The notes: a model not told the origin generated them from the letters alone. Shown: positions 49,438 to 58,678, numbered from the stretch's first letter. The stretch is 64,000 bases of DNA from Hoyosella sp. YIM 151337 (GCF_026041215.1 NZ_JAPEIQ010000044.1:62001-126000), one strand, 5' to 3'. Program-made: numbers and translations.

Positions 49438-50921
49438 TACACGCTGGTGACGTTTCGCCGGGATTCCGCCCGGCGGGTTTCGTGACGGTTGACAGCGCCC
49501 AGCAGGACGTCGATGGCGAGGAAGCCGAGCAAGCTCACCCCGAGCAATGGCACAAACCAACCGACCAGTGCAGCGCATACCACCAGCGGCACCGCGACGA
49601 CCGGTGAGACTCCGCGCAGTCCACCCCTCGCCGGTGCCTTGCCGAAACGACGGTTGCCACGGGTCGGCCGCCGCTGCCACCACATGGCGTATCCCCGCAC
49701 AATCACGGTAACCAGCACCGCCGCCAGAAGCGCGAGTGCGCTCTGGTTCGACAGCCCGAACAGCAGACCCATATGAAGCGAAATACCCCAGGCCGTGAGT
49801 TTCGCGGCGACCGGCCAGTCCTCGAAACGGTTCACATCTGTCACCGCCCCGGTTTCGCCATCAACAGCTACCGCGCTCGTCGCGAACCGCCACGGCTGCC
49901 GCGTTTGAGTAACGCTGAATGCAGTGTCTGCGGCCCCAGGGATCGCGATTTCCACCGGGCCCGAGATGTCGTTGTTTCGCGCTGTCGCCAGGACGGAGTC
50001 CAGGTTCTCGAGGCTGTGGGTGAGCACCCCCGGATCAGCATCCGTCGCGGAACCGCCGCCGTGCCCGTGGTGGTGGCCACCGCCGGCGACCACGTCGTCG
50101 GTGCCGGTGAGTGTGCGGTCGAGCTGTGGGGTGGTCCAGCTCATAGCCGTGCGCAAGTCACCGATGTTCTCGCCAGCGTATTTCGACCACGTCAGCCCGG
50201 TGGCGGAGAGAAACACGAGACCCGCAGCGATCCAGACTCCGGCGACGCCATGCCAGTTCAGGGTGCGCTTACGCCCGGCGCTTCCGCGGTCAACCGTCAG
50301 CAACCGCGCAGTCTCACGATTGCGTGCCCGCTCCGTTCGGTACCGCGCTACCCACAGATACACACCACCGAAAGCGACGACCCACAGCCACGATGCGGCC
50401 AGTTCGCTGTAGATCCGGCCCGGGTCGCCGAGATGCAAGTGCCGGTGCAGTTGGGAGATCCAGGCTCGCATGGGCAGTGCACCGCTGCTGCCATACACAA
50501 CCGACTCCCCGGTGGCTTCGGCGGTGCCCGGATTGATGAACACGGCCCGGCGTTCCGACTCACCGAGTTCCGGATCGTCGAACAGCACCCAGGTCGTTCG
50601 TTCTGGAGCTGCCGCCGGACGGACCGCACTCACCGTGAGGTTCGGCACGCTCCGCTGGGCGGCCTCCACTTGTTCGTGCAGCGGCAGAGCCGGGCCACTC
50701 GAGTCAACTGTCAGGTAATCCCGGTAGAGCACTTTCTCGAGCGCGGGTGCGAGCGCGTACAAACCTCCAGTGATCGTGGCGATGAGCAGAAAGGGAGCAA
50801 TGAGAATTCCGGCATAAAAGTGCAGGCGGAGAATCAGCGCCCGCAACGGTAATGTTCTCGTGGTTTTTGGTGACGGCTCAGCCGCTGTCACCGTTGTTTG
50901 TTGCACGTCATGCAAAGACAT
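49437..50921 (-). CDS. PepSY-associated transmembrane protein
   Basis: A 494-residue membrane protein of the PepSY_TM family, often linked with iron-siderophore or metal reduction/uptake. Helices are at about 24-60 (LHFYAGILIAPFLLIATITG), 170-190, 225-245, 395-430 and 450-475. The extracytoplasmic PepSY-like regions between them include a His-rich loop, GGGHHHGHGGGS near 290, that may bind metal. A longer frame to 51458 is rejected because its N-terminus is antisense to the next gene; ATG 50921 begins the recognisable domain after AGAGAGA. A small membrane protein gene lies upstream. Transported or reduced metal unknown. Confidence 0.85.
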   Translation of the reverse strand: MSLHDVQQTTVTAAEPSPKTTRTLPLRALILRLHFYAGILIAPFLLIATITGGLYALAPALEKVLYRDYLTVDSSGPALPLHEQVEAAQRSVPNLTVSAVRPAAAPERTTWVLFDDPELGESERRAVFINPGTAEATGESVVYGSSGALPMRAWISQLHRHLHLGDPGRIYSELAASWLWVVAFGGVYLWVARYRTERARNRETARLLTVDRGSAGRKRTLNWHGVAGVWIAAGLVFLSATGLTWSKYAGENIGDLRTAMSWTTPQLDRTLTGTDDVVAGGGHHHGHGGGSATDADPGVLTHSLENLDSVLATARNNDISGPVEIAIPGAADTAFSVTQTRQPWRFATSAVAVDGETGAVTDVNRFEDWPVAAKLTAWGISLHMGLLFGLSNQSALALLAAVLVTVIVRGYAMWWQRRPTRGNRRFGKAPARGGLRGVSPVVAVPLVVCAALVGWFVPLLGVSLLGFLAIDVLLGAVNRHETRRAESRRNVTSV

Positions 50922-51097
50922 CCGTGGTCTCTCTTCTGGATCAGTCGTCGTGCACCACATGAGCGCCGGACACAGCGCCATGTGCGCACGTCGTTCGCGG
51001 AACGGCACCCGCGCACTGCCGCTCGCGCAGTGCCGTTGACAAAGCCACGCCCCGAACGAGGCATCGTGTTGCTGGGCTCGCAGCGTCGAAGACGTTT

Positions 51098-51646
51098 TCA
51101 GACCACAGACGGAGGGGCGCGTGTCCCACCGGCAGCACATGTGAGCAACCACGGTTGAAGCGTCGCGCGATGCGTGGGTTTCGCAGTCCACGCTTGGGCG
51201 TCCGGACTGGGTGGGGCCGCGACGATCAGAACGATGCGCAAAAAGAGAGCGCACGCCGTCAGGTACGCCCGCTCTGCCAAGCGAACAAGCAAGGCGGTCA
51301 GCGCGATGGCCGCCGCGTGCGCGGCGATCATCGGCATGGATGGGACGAGCGTGTGCGCGTGCTGGTGCGCGACGGCCGCATGGTCGGCGGTCGCCAGCGT
51401 GACGTGCCCGATCGCCTGACCGGCCGCGATCGCAGCCACCAGACAACTGCGCTGACACTGGGTGACTCGCAGCGCGCTGACCACCGCGCCCAACGCTGCG
51501 CTAACCGCCACCAGCAGGAGGATCGCAGTAGTTGTGGGCGGTATGCCACCGCCGCCGGCCCCGTGCGCGCCGATACTCACTGCCCCGGACAATGAACCCA
51601 CGAAGGCTCCGCGCAACCGCGCCAGGGCTGATTCGCGTGAGTTCAC
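51098..51646 (-). CDS. Small membrane protein, often linked to metal/PepSY loci
   Basis: A 182-residue hydrophobic protein with about four transmembrane segments (near 12-30, 40-60, 66-85, 105-140). A His-rich stretch between the third and fourth reads GHVTLATADHAAVAHQHAHT. The pattern resembles small actinobacterial membrane proteins found with copper or PepSY genes, but I cannot name the family. It is separated from the PepSY gene by about 180 bp on the same strand, and the two may act together in metal handling. Initiation ATG at 51646; no strong ribosome-binding site. Confidence 0.65.
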   Translation of the reverse strand: MNSRESALARLRGAFVGSLSGAVSIGAHGAGGGGIPPTTTAILLLVAVSAALGAVVSALRVTQCQRSCLVAAIAAGQAIGHVTLATADHAAVAHQHAHTLVPSMPMIAAHAAAIALTALLVRLAERAYLTACALFLRIVLIVAAPPSPDAQAWTAKPTHRATLQPWLLTCAAGGTRAPPSVV

Positions 51647-52207
51647 GAGTGGAGGCTAACAGCAGCCGTGTCGCGTGGTTCCCCCTGCGCTCTTCCTTGC
51701 TGCGTCGGGTCTTAGGATCGCGAAGTACCCAGGGCTGATCGCGGCGTGTCATCCGCTCCCATATAACCCGCATTCCTTCCCGTGCTGTCCTACGATGGAG
51801 GCGGGCCGGGCATGTAACTGTTGTTCCGCACCCAGCCCTGGTGTTTAGTTGTTGCCCTCGTGCGGCGGGTCTTCCCGAGTGTCGCCTCGGTTAGTTCGCG
51901 CAGTTTCCAGCGCGATGTACGCCGTACGGAGGGCCACAACCGTGGAGGCGAGAACCAGAAGCTCGCCAGAACCCAATTTCAGGGAGCGGAGCGGAAGAAA
52001 TTGGGGGACGCGCGACAGCGCCCGGGGGTGGGTTGACGCAACGGGCCCCGGATGAGGCCACAAACCCAGCCACCCGCCAGGTCCTCAACAAACACAGCGC
52101 CGCGCCGGCGGCCCCAATGAAAACTTCACGTGCTCAGCGCCTCAGCAAGCGGAGCGGCTGTCACTGAACCATTGCGCGGCAACCAATTTGAGTGAAGGAA
52201 GTGATTT
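51647..52207. other. 561-bp region without a convincing gene
   Basis: Only short overlapping frames occur here, none with a recognisable motif or ribosome-binding site. A 72-codon minus-strand frame at 51845-52063 has a hydrophobic patch (ELLVLASTVVALRTAYIALE) and could be a small helix-containing protein or chance. Around 52000-52140 the DNA is GC-rich, then A/T content rises towards 52200. I see no repeat, tRNA or attachment site. It probably contains promoters for the flanking divergent genes. Confidence 0.4.
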
Positions 52208-52522
52208 TTGAATAGCACCACAGATGGCGCACGCAACAGTCATTCCTATTATCCCGGTCGGATAGCTCAAGTCCTGCTGGGATTATTCGCAGGAGTCATC
52301 CTCTGGACGCTGCTCATCCGGATACTCGTCCAGTCAGGGATGGTGATGCCTTGGTACGGATTGTTCACTCTGCCTGCAATTAGCGCTGGGCTTATCGCAT
52401 TCGGTGTGAAGCGCTGGCTTCCACCAGCGGCGACGTTCGGATGGTCCTTGCTTGCTGGGGTGGCAGGAACATCGATCTTCGTGCTCATAATAGTCTCGGG
52501 CTTTTCAAGCATCCCGCACTAG
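52208..52522 (+). CDS. Hypothetical three-helix membrane protein
   Basis: A 104-residue protein with three hydrophobic segments (about 20-42, 48-66, 75-98) and a polar N-terminus. The start is TTG 52208, supported by GAAGGAAG six bases upstream. The family is not recognised. Codon choice is less GC-biased than in flanking genes, as for the next orphan genes, which suggests transfer. It is followed by 295 bp in which I see no clear gene. Confidence 0.6.
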   Translation: MNSTTDGARNSHSYYPGRIAQVLLGLFAGVILWTLLIRILVQSGMVMPWYGLFTLPAISAGLIAFGVKRWLPPAATFGWSLLAGVAGTSIFVLIIVSGFSSIPH

Positions 52523-52817
52523 CTGCAGCATTGCGCTATCCCAACGAATATCACTGCGCCGGATACAGCCTGCTATCTCGTCACCTCTCACAACCAGTCC
52601 GGACGCGGGACCAATTGTGGTTCTATACAATAGGGTACTTGAGAATGGCACATTCTATGTGGATGCAGATTTCAGCGCCTTGCCAGAGGGATAGTTCCTG
52701 CTCGGCATAAACGGACCAGAAGGGTAACGATCGGGCATGAGCGTCGGCAACGTTACTACCTCCCTGTCGGCGCCATTTCCCGCAGGCCTGAGGAGTATAA
52801 GCCTTAGAAGCGGAACG

Positions 52818-53384
52818 ATGAAGTTTGTTTTCATGATTATGTTCTTCATCGTTCCACTTCTGGTCGCATGCGGATACAATGAATCCGATGACCGGGAGCC
52901 TTTGCCCACCCAGTCGTATTCGCCCCAGAATTCGGAGGTGAATGTGTTTGACAAGTTAATCCAAGAGGATAGCGGTGACCCTTGGGGACACTTTACAATA
53001 ATGGATCAACCTAGCGGACTGCCATTGTGGCCAATCCTCCCTGATGATTGCATTGAGCCCGCTACGGATGGGAAAATAATATTCGTCTGCACCGGAGCCG
53101 AGAGCGGTATAGTTTCAATACGCGTAGAAACGCTAGCCAGCGCGCCTGCCCGTCCCACAGAAGGATGGGCCGAGGTCTTTGACACTTACGTTTCGTCGGT
53201 AACTGGTGATCTCTACCTCTGGACCGGGGCCGCAGAACGCTGGCCCGGCATCAGCCAGCCACTTACCCCGCACCCTGGCACGTACCACGTCAGGATCCAT
53301 ATCAATGGGCGCTTAGAAAATCGCGGCTGGGGAGAAAACATCACGGATGAGTCTTACCTAATACAAGTATGGGAGCAAACGTAG
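52818..53384 (+). CDS. Hypothetical lipoprotein
   Basis: A 188-residue secreted protein. MKFVFMIMFFIVPLLVACG is a lipoprotein signal (lipobox LVAC, Cys18), followed by a mature region with no recognised domain, rich in Asp, Pro and aromatic residues and with two further Cys (DDCIEPA, FVCTGAE) that may form a disulfide. A longer frame from 52737 is rejected because ATG 52818 begins the signal peptide. The gene is clearly more A/T-rich than its surroundings. It may be an orphan of transferred DNA. Confidence 0.6.
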   Translation: MKFVFMIMFFIVPLLVACGYNESDDREPLPTQSYSPQNSEVNVFDKLIQEDSGDPWGHFTIMDQPSGLPLWPILPDDCIEPATDGKIIFVCTGAESGIVSIRVETLASAPARPTEGWAEVFDTYVSSVTGDLYLWTGAAERWPGISQPLTPHPGTYHVRIHINGRLENRGWGENITDESYLIQVWEQT

Positions 53385-53899
53385 CGTTCCCTCGCCACCG
53401 CCGGTCACCGGACGCTCATAGAAACCCCACACGGGGCCGACAAGGAGCACCCCGCTGATTCCCGGGACTCCCCGGACAGGCCCTGAAAGACCGCGCAGTC
53501 CCACAGGCTGGCGGGCGCACGAGTCCGCGCTGGCGGACTTCTCCAGATGGGCAGTCCACGGTGGCGGTGTTCTTTCTACGGCAGCTACGCACCCGAGTCA
53601 CACGGGAGATGGTGCGGCAGGGTTGGTCGCCGACAAGTTACTGCGCATGATGTAGTGCAGATTGGGTTACGCAGGCGCACCTCGCGGCCCAGTCTCAGAG
53701 TGAGCGCGGCAGCTTTTTCGTCCGTTGCCTCGACAAGGTCCGCGATCGCGCCGTCGCCCGCTCGCAGGACTCGCGAGAACACCTGCTCGACCGTCAGACC
53801 AGCCATCGATGCCGTTTCGTTGAGGAATACTCGACGTTCGTGATGGTCGCCGCGGTGTCTTAAGTGCGGCAATAATCCGCGTGGTGGGAGCATTCCGCG
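53385..53899. other. 515-bp region with probable gene debris
   Basis: Between the lipoprotein stop and the next minus-strand gene no intact gene is convincing. On the minus strand at 53585-53893 a frame contains a protein-like stretch (VFLNETASMAGLTVEQVFSR, then a segment ending ADLVEATDEKAAALTLRLG) flanked by low-complexity Arg/Pro-rich sequence. This is what a decayed gene fragment looks like. The remaining 200 bp is GC-rich with several short inverted repeats and no frame of interest. Confidence 0.4.
53585..53893 (-). pseudogene. Possible gene remnant
   Basis: About 60 residues of protein-like sequence (ERRVFLNETASMAGLTVEQV onward) lie in a minus-strand frame, without a credible start, ribosome-binding site or C-terminus. 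I cannot assign it to a family. It may be the relic of a gene lost when the surrounding orphan genes arrived. Confidence 0.3.
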
Positions 53900-54340
53900 C
53901 TAGGAAGGGGGAAACCGTCGGCTGAATTGAATGTCGGCCTCGATTTCGGGCCCAGTCAAAGGGCGGAGGATAAGGTCCTCAAGGTATATACTTGCCGCTG
54001 AGGCTGCGTCATCTTCGGGAGCCATACTTCTGAGCTTACGAAGATCCACATAATTGTTGATTTGAATCGGTGGATCAACTTGATGATGCAGAACGGTAAT
54101 TGTTACTGAGCATTCTTCGTCATCCAGGTGGAGGCTGAGAACTCTGATACCTCCGCGGTTTTGGTTGCTGATCAGCCCGCCGAGCATCACCTGTGAACAT
54201 ACGAGGTTCCACGAGTCGAATAAGCGGTCATACTCGAGGTGAAGCTCTCCGTATTCTCCGTGGTACTCGTGCCACGAGGAGCCGCTCGACTCTGACTCAG
54301 GCCCCACAATCCCTCCTAGACCGAGATTACTCGCGACCAT
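53900..54340 (-). CDS. Hypothetical protein, orphan
   Basis: A 146-residue acidic protein, probably cytosolic or surface-associated, with no recognised domain. The start at ATG 54340 (MVASNLGLGGIVGPESESSG) is chosen over the upstream ATG at 54397 because the extension is unlike the rest. A Ser/Glu-rich N-terminus leads into beta-type sequence (EYGELHLEYDRLFDSWNLVC, VLSLHLDDEECSVTITVLHH). It resembles immunity or small beta-sheet proteins only in general appearance. A/T-richer than the adjoining transporter gene. Confidence 0.5.
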   Translation of the reverse strand: MVASNLGLGGIVGPESESSGSSWHEYHGEYGELHLEYDRLFDSWNLVCSQVMLGGLISNQNRGGIRVLSLHLDDEECSVTITVLHHQVDPPIQINNYVDLRKLRSMAPEDDAASAASIYLEDLILRPLTGPEIEADIQFSRRFPPS

Positions 54341-54664
54341 AGCGAGCCCACCCCAGCTTAGAGGTGCCATCGCTGGCGGTCTCATTTTGATGCGCACAGT
54401 GGCATCTCGTCTGGCGTAAGGCGGATCTCTGCAAAATGTGCACCTGCTGGCGTCGCCTTACACAGCCCGACCAGTGTCGCTTGCCCGGGTGGTGAAACCA
54501 CGTCGTTGCCGCTAGTGTTCGACTACCCGTGAGTGTCCATCGGGCATCGGTCTCGCTTTCTGTCGTGCCAACGGTTGGTGTGTTCAGGGCGGGTGCGTTG
54601 CCGGTAGGTCGGGCCCTCGATGACGAGGGTGTGCGTCGTCCACCGAGCACTCCCCGGACTGGAG
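54341..54664. other. 324-bp region, possible mobile-element remnant
   Basis: No intact gene. On the minus strand about 54640-54530 one frame reads HTLVIEGPTYRQRTRPEHTN followed by a basic tail and stop. This is the kind of short basic C-terminus left by transposase or IstB-type genes; the resemblance is impressionistic. There are no terminal inverted repeats or target duplications that I can see. Confidence 0.3.
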
Positions 54665-56089
54665 TCAGTCGCGCGGCGCTAGGGGCGTAGCCCGCATCCC
54701 GACTCCCAGCTGGTCGGGCTTCTTCACCGCGAGCACCAGCGCCAGCCCGGCGCTCAGCACGAGAATTATCCCGATGATTCCGAACCGGTCTCCGGCGAAG
54801 ATCCAGACAAATAGGCCGAAGAGCGCAGGCGTCAGGAACGAGACTGCCCGGCCCACCATGAGGTAGAGCCCGAACATTTCCCCTTCCCGGCCGGGCGGTG
54901 TCAGCCGCACCATGAAGGTGCGCGCCGCCGACTGGATTGGACCGACCCAGAAGGTAAGGATCAGTCCGAATACCCAGAACATCATGGGCCCTTCGGCGAT
55001 GAGCAGCACCACACCGGTAGCGATCATTGCGACGAGACCGGTCACGATCACGGCCTTCGGGCCGAACTTGTCGTCGAAGAAGCCTGCCGATAAGGCACCG
55101 AGACCGGCGACGATGTTCGCCGCGGCACCGAAAAGCAGCACATCGGACTCAGTGATGCCGTACACGGTGACGGCAAGGATCGCTCCGAAGGCGAAGACAC
55201 CGGACAAACCGTCCCGGAAGATGCCCTGCGCGAGCAGATACAGCACCGTGCGGCGATCCTCGCGGTAGAGCGTTTTGACGTCCCGGAACACTTTGGCGTA
55301 CGACTGCCTCAGCGTGGCCCGGTGGTCCGCGCGCGGATCGCGCGGCAGCTCGGGAATTGTCAGGAACAGCGGCACCGCGAGGATCGCGAACCAGATGGCC
55401 GCCATCACGACAACCAAGCGGACGTTGAAACCCTCGTCAGTGCTGAGCCCCAGAAAGCCTCTGGTGTCACCGTCCCCCGCCATGAAGCCGAAGAACGAGA
55501 AAAGCAACAGGAAAATACCGCCGAAGTAGCCGAAGGACCAGGCCAGCCCCGACACCTTACCCACCGTCTCTGGGCGGGACACCTGCCGAAGCATCGCGTT
55601 GTACGGGACGTTCGACAGTTCCGAGAAGGCCGCCGCCAGCGCGAGCAGGATCAGCCCTAGCCAGAAGTAGTAGTGCTGCACCGTAAACTCGGTGAACCCA
55701 AGGTTGAACGTGAACGGCGTGTCGCTGTTGCGTACGAAGAACATGCCGAACATGCAGATGATCGTGAGCACGGTGAGGAACCCAAGGGCACGTTTGCGCC
55801 GCCCCGCAGCGTCAGACCGCTGGCCTGTAACGGGCGCGAGCACGGCGATGATCAGGCCGCCTATGGCCATCGACCACGCCAGCCACGTGGAGGCGGCGAA
55901 CGGGCCGGTGATGTTCTCGCCAACGGCGTTGACGAGGTACACGGCGAATACGAACGTCACCACAAGGGCGTGGAACGACGAATTACCGGCATCCCACAAG
56001 CCCCATGAGATGACTTGATGTGGCTTATTCGCGGTAGCGACGAGCTCTTCTTTGCTGCGTCCGTGTCCCTGGAGCGGGCTCGCTGTCAT
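54665..56089 (-). CDS. UMF1-type MFS transporter (Atg22-like)
   Basis: A 474-residue major-facilitator protein with about 12 transmembrane helices. The first helix region reads ISWGLWDAGNSSFHALVVTF, the UMF1/Atg22 signature (WxxxDxxN/SSF). The inter-helix loop GQRSDAAGRRKRAL is the MFS motif A. The second half has the mirror loop GFFDDKFGPKAVIVTG. Yeast Atg22 exports amino acids from vacuoles; bacterial members are uncharacterised, with sugars, amino acids or efflux as options. ATG 56089, divergent from the SDR gene. Confidence 0.88.
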   Translation of the reverse strand: MTASPLQGHGRSKEELVATANKPHQVISWGLWDAGNSSFHALVVTFVFAVYLVNAVGENITGPFAASTWLAWSMAIGGLIIAVLAPVTGQRSDAAGRRKRALGFLTVLTIICMFGMFFVRNSDTPFTFNLGFTEFTVQHYYFWLGLILLALAAAFSELSNVPYNAMLRQVSRPETVGKVSGLAWSFGYFGGIFLLLFSFFGFMAGDGDTRGFLGLSTDEGFNVRLVVVMAAIWFAILAVPLFLTIPELPRDPRADHRATLRQSYAKVFRDVKTLYREDRRTVLYLLAQGIFRDGLSGVFAFGAILAVTVYGITESDVLLFGAAANIVAGLGALSAGFFDDKFGPKAVIVTGLVAMIATGVVLLIAEGPMMFWVFGLILTFWVGPIQSAARTFMVRLTPPGREGEMFGLYLMVGRAVSFLTPALFGLFVWIFAGDRFGIIGIILVLSAGLALVLAVKKPDQLGVGMRATPLAPRD

Positions 56090-56158
56090 GGTGCGAGCTT
56101 ACTGGTCAGCGACCGATTTCTCGCCCTCATCGACGCCTCACGCGAGTAGTGTTCAAGG

Positions 56159-57025
56159 ATGAGTCACGGAAGAACAGCTTTCATCACCGGTGCGTCCCGC
56201 GGGATCGGGGCCGGAATCGCCCGCGAATTGGCCGACCGGGGATGGAATGTCGCACTCACCGGCATCGAGCCCGACGAACTAGCGTGGCTCGCGAAGGAAA
56301 TCGGTTCCAGCGCAGCCTGGTTCCTGGCGGACGTTACAAGCCAGGATGACCTCGATAAAGCCGTCGCGGGCACCCTCGACCACTTTGGCCGCATCGACGC
56401 TGTCGTCGCGAATGCTGGTATCGCTTCCTTCGGCACGGTGCGGGTCACTGATCCTGATGCGTTCGCAAAAACGATTGACATCAACCTCACTGGAGCATTC
56501 CGCACAGTTCGTGCCGCTCTGCCCGCGATCATCGAGAGCAAGGGGTATGCGCTTGTCATCGCGTCGGTGGCGAGCTTCGCGCCCATGGCTGGCCTTGCTG
56601 CGTACGCGGCGAGCAAGTCGGGGGTTGAGTCGTTTTCCTCGGCTTTGGCTGCCGAGGTCGCGGGGCATGGGGTAGCTGTGGGGTGCGCGCATCCGTCCTG
56701 GATCGACACCGACATGGTGCGCGACGCGGAGGTCGACCTGCGCAGCTTCCGCGATATGCGCGCAACATTGCCGTGGCCACTGCACGCCACGACGACACTC
56801 GACGACTGCTCCCGGATCATCGCGGATGGTATCGAGAAGCGCCGGCGCCGCATCTACGTACCCGGGTCAGTGCGGCTGCTGTATTGGATGCGAGCGTTCC
56901 TGCAATCGGGGCCAACACTCGCTCTTCTCGGCAAGATTTCAGCCCCAATAGTGTCGGAAGTCGAGGAGGAGGTCCGCGCACTTGGCCGGTCTGTCAGCGA
57001 GCGAGTGGCCCGGTTGACGTCGTAA
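56159..57025 (+). CDS. Short-chain dehydrogenase/reductase
   Basis: A 288-residue classical SDR oxidoreductase. The cofactor motif TGASRGIG is at 10-17, NAG at 85-87, and the catalytic Tyr149-x3-Lys153 is in AYAASK with Ser around 136-139. The acidic/neutral residue after beta-2 (TGIEPDE) suggests NAD(H) or a mixed preference. The C-terminal 60 residues (RIYVPGSVRLLYWMRAFLQS) extend beyond the core, as in membrane-associated SDRs of the mycolata. Substrate unknown. It is followed after 61 bp by guanine deaminase, but with no evidence of functional coupling. Confidence 0.87.
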   Translation: MSHGRTAFITGASRGIGAGIARELADRGWNVALTGIEPDELAWLAKEIGSSAAWFLADVTSQDDLDKAVAGTLDHFGRIDAVVANAGIASFGTVRVTDPDAFAKTIDINLTGAFRTVRAALPAIIESKGYALVIASVASFAPMAGLAAYAASKSGVESFSSALAAEVAGHGVAVGCAHPSWIDTDMVRDAEVDLRSFRDMRATLPWPLHATTTLDDCSRIIADGIEKRRRRIYVPGSVRLLYWMRAFLQSGPTLALLGKISAPIVSEVEEEVRALGRSVSERVARLTS

Positions 57026-57086
57026 CCCACCAATCGTGTGAATCGGTAGCGCTGCCTGTTCGGCCACAGTGTGGGAGTGTTTGTAG

Positions 57087-58535
57087 GTGCAGGTTCACCG
57101 AGGCCATCTCCTCCATATCACGGGTAGTCCCGCGGTTTGGGCAGCCCGTGATTCGCTCGTCGAGGAGTCGGACGGTGCGCTCGTGGTGGATGCCCTCGGA
57201 CGGATCCTGTATTCGGGTCCGTTCTGGGCGATGCCCGATAGGTTCCGGATCGCGCCTGTACGGGATCACCGCCCCGCGTTCCTGATCCCGGGCTTCGTGG
57301 ACACACACGTGCATTTCCCGCAGGTGTTCTCTGTCGCCGCACATGGCGGCGGCACACTGCTGAACTGGCTCGATCGGTGCATCTTTCCCGCTGAGGCACG
57401 TCTGCGCGAGCCGGAGCATGCGCGCCGCGCCGCAGCAGCGTTCTGCTCCGCACGCATTCGAGCGGGCACCACGGCAGCGATGGTTTTCGGTTCCGCGTTC
57501 CCTGCAGCGCAGAATGCGCTGTTCGAAGCGACCGCACGGGCGGGGTTACGTATCGTCAGCGGGCGCGGGATTCAGACGCGTGGACCTGCAGCCGCAGCGC
57601 CGCTTCTCACCGGCGATCGTGAGGCAGAAGACCTGTGCCGCCTGGAAATTGAGCGATGGCATTGTGCCGATCAGCCTGACCGCCCCGACCTCGCACACCT
57701 TCAGGTCGCGCTGGTGCCACGTTTCGCGCTCTCCGTGACTACGGAGACGCTGCGATGGCTTGGCGACCTCTACGATGAACTGCGCGATAAGGGCGTGTAC
57801 TTCCACTCTCATCTGAGCGAAAACGATGCTCCCGGCACCGGCGAGGTGGACGCCGTGTGCCGTGACTTCGGCACCGTCAGTTACCTCGACACCTACGACG
57901 GCGCTTTCCTCCCCGGGTCAGAACCGAGTGGACGGTCGCTGCTGGGCCGCCGGAGCATCCTCGCTCACGCGGTGCATTGCACAGAGGCCGAACTTGCCCG
58001 ATTATCCGCCACCGGCACGTCGATCGCGCATTGCCCGACGTCTCAGCTGTTCCTGGGGTCCGGCACTATGCCGTGGCTGAGGACAGTGCGCAGTGGTGTG
58101 ACGGTCGCGCTCGGTTCGGACGTCGGCGCCGGCGACGAATGGCTCATCAGCCGGGTGGCCAACGACTGCTTCAAAGTCCACATGAGTGAACGAGCACCTT
58201 TCGCGACCGCGATCGATCCGGCAGCACTGTTGTACACCGCTACCCTCGCGGGCGCGAAGGCACTCGACATGGAAGCCAGGTTCGGCAACCTCGATGCGGG
58301 GAAGGACGCGGACTTTCTCGTAGTCGACCCTCGGGAATGGGAACCGCTGGAACGAGCACTGGAATCGGTGCGAGGCTCCGCCGATTCGCTCGTCTTCTCA
58401 CTATTGATGACGATGCGTGAACCCGCGATCACCTCAGTATTCGTTGCGGGTAAAGAGGTTTCGGCTGCTACGGATGCATCTCCTCCCGAGACCACGGGGC
58501 TGGCCGCGGAACCGTCGACGGCGTTCGATAGCTGA
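57087..58535 (+). CDS. guaD: Guanine deaminase
   Basis: A 482-residue zinc amidohydrolase deaminating guanine to xanthine. The metal/catalytic motifs are PGFVDTHVHFPQ near 68-79, HSHLSENDAPG near 236-246, LAHAVHCTEAEL near 292-303 and LGSDVGAGDEW near 341-351, the guanine-deaminase set. It starts at GTG 57087 with GGGAG about ten bases upstream. It provides substrate for the xanthine-dehydrogenase-like enzyme at 44.6-48.1 kb, with which it shares no operon. A minus-strand membrane-protein frame overlaps its 3' third (58043-58678). Confidence 0.93.
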   Translation: MQVHRGHLLHITGSPAVWAARDSLVEESDGALVVDALGRILYSGPFWAMPDRFRIAPVRDHRPAFLIPGFVDTHVHFPQVFSVAAHGGGTLLNWLDRCIFPAEARLREPEHARRAAAAFCSARIRAGTTAAMVFGSAFPAAQNALFEATARAGLRIVSGRGIQTRGPAAAAPLLTGDREAEDLCRLEIERWHCADQPDRPDLAHLQVALVPRFALSVTTETLRWLGDLYDELRDKGVYFHSHLSENDAPGTGEVDAVCRDFGTVSYLDTYDGAFLPGSEPSGRSLLGRRSILAHAVHCTEAELARLSATGTSIAHCPTSQLFLGSGTMPWLRTVRSGVTVALGSDVGAGDEWLISRVANDCFKVHMSERAPFATAIDPAALLYTATLAGAKALDMEARFGNLDAGKDADFLVVDPREWEPLERALESVRGSADSLVFSLLMTMREPAITSVFVAGKEVSAATDASPPETTGLAAEPSTAFDS

Positions 58536-58678
58536 GCGATACTGCGGATCCGGCCACGCGCCACGGCTACGACATAAATCGTAAAAACCGCACCGACACC
58601 AACCAGTACGAGCGTCACAACGATCGCGCCCGCAACGAACGCAAGCGTGTCCACAGTAGCTCCAGCAGTGTCAGGCAT
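58043..58678 (-). CDS. Possible small membrane protein antisense to guaD 3' end
   Basis: ATG 58678 follows AAGGGGGAA five bases upstream, a strong ribosome-binding site. The first 48 residues lie outside guaD and form a convincing transmembrane anchor (VDTLAFVAGAIVVTLVLVGV, GAVFTIYVVAVARGRI). The frame then continues 163 codons antisense through guaD. The anchor and ribosome-binding site are real-looking; the antisense remainder may simply be an open frame, and the true protein could end elsewhere or be a frameshifted relic. Confidence 0.35.
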   Translation of the reverse strand: MPDTAGATVDTLAFVAGAIVVTLVLVGVGAVFTIYVVAVARGRIRSIAQLSNAVDGSAASPVVSGGDASVAAETSLPATNTEVIAGSRIVINSEKTSESAEPRTDSSARSSGSHSRGSTTRKSASFPASRLPNLASMSSAFAPARVAVYNSAAGSIAVAKGARSLMWTLKQSLATRLMSHSSPAPTSEPSATVTPLRTVLSHGIVPDPRNS

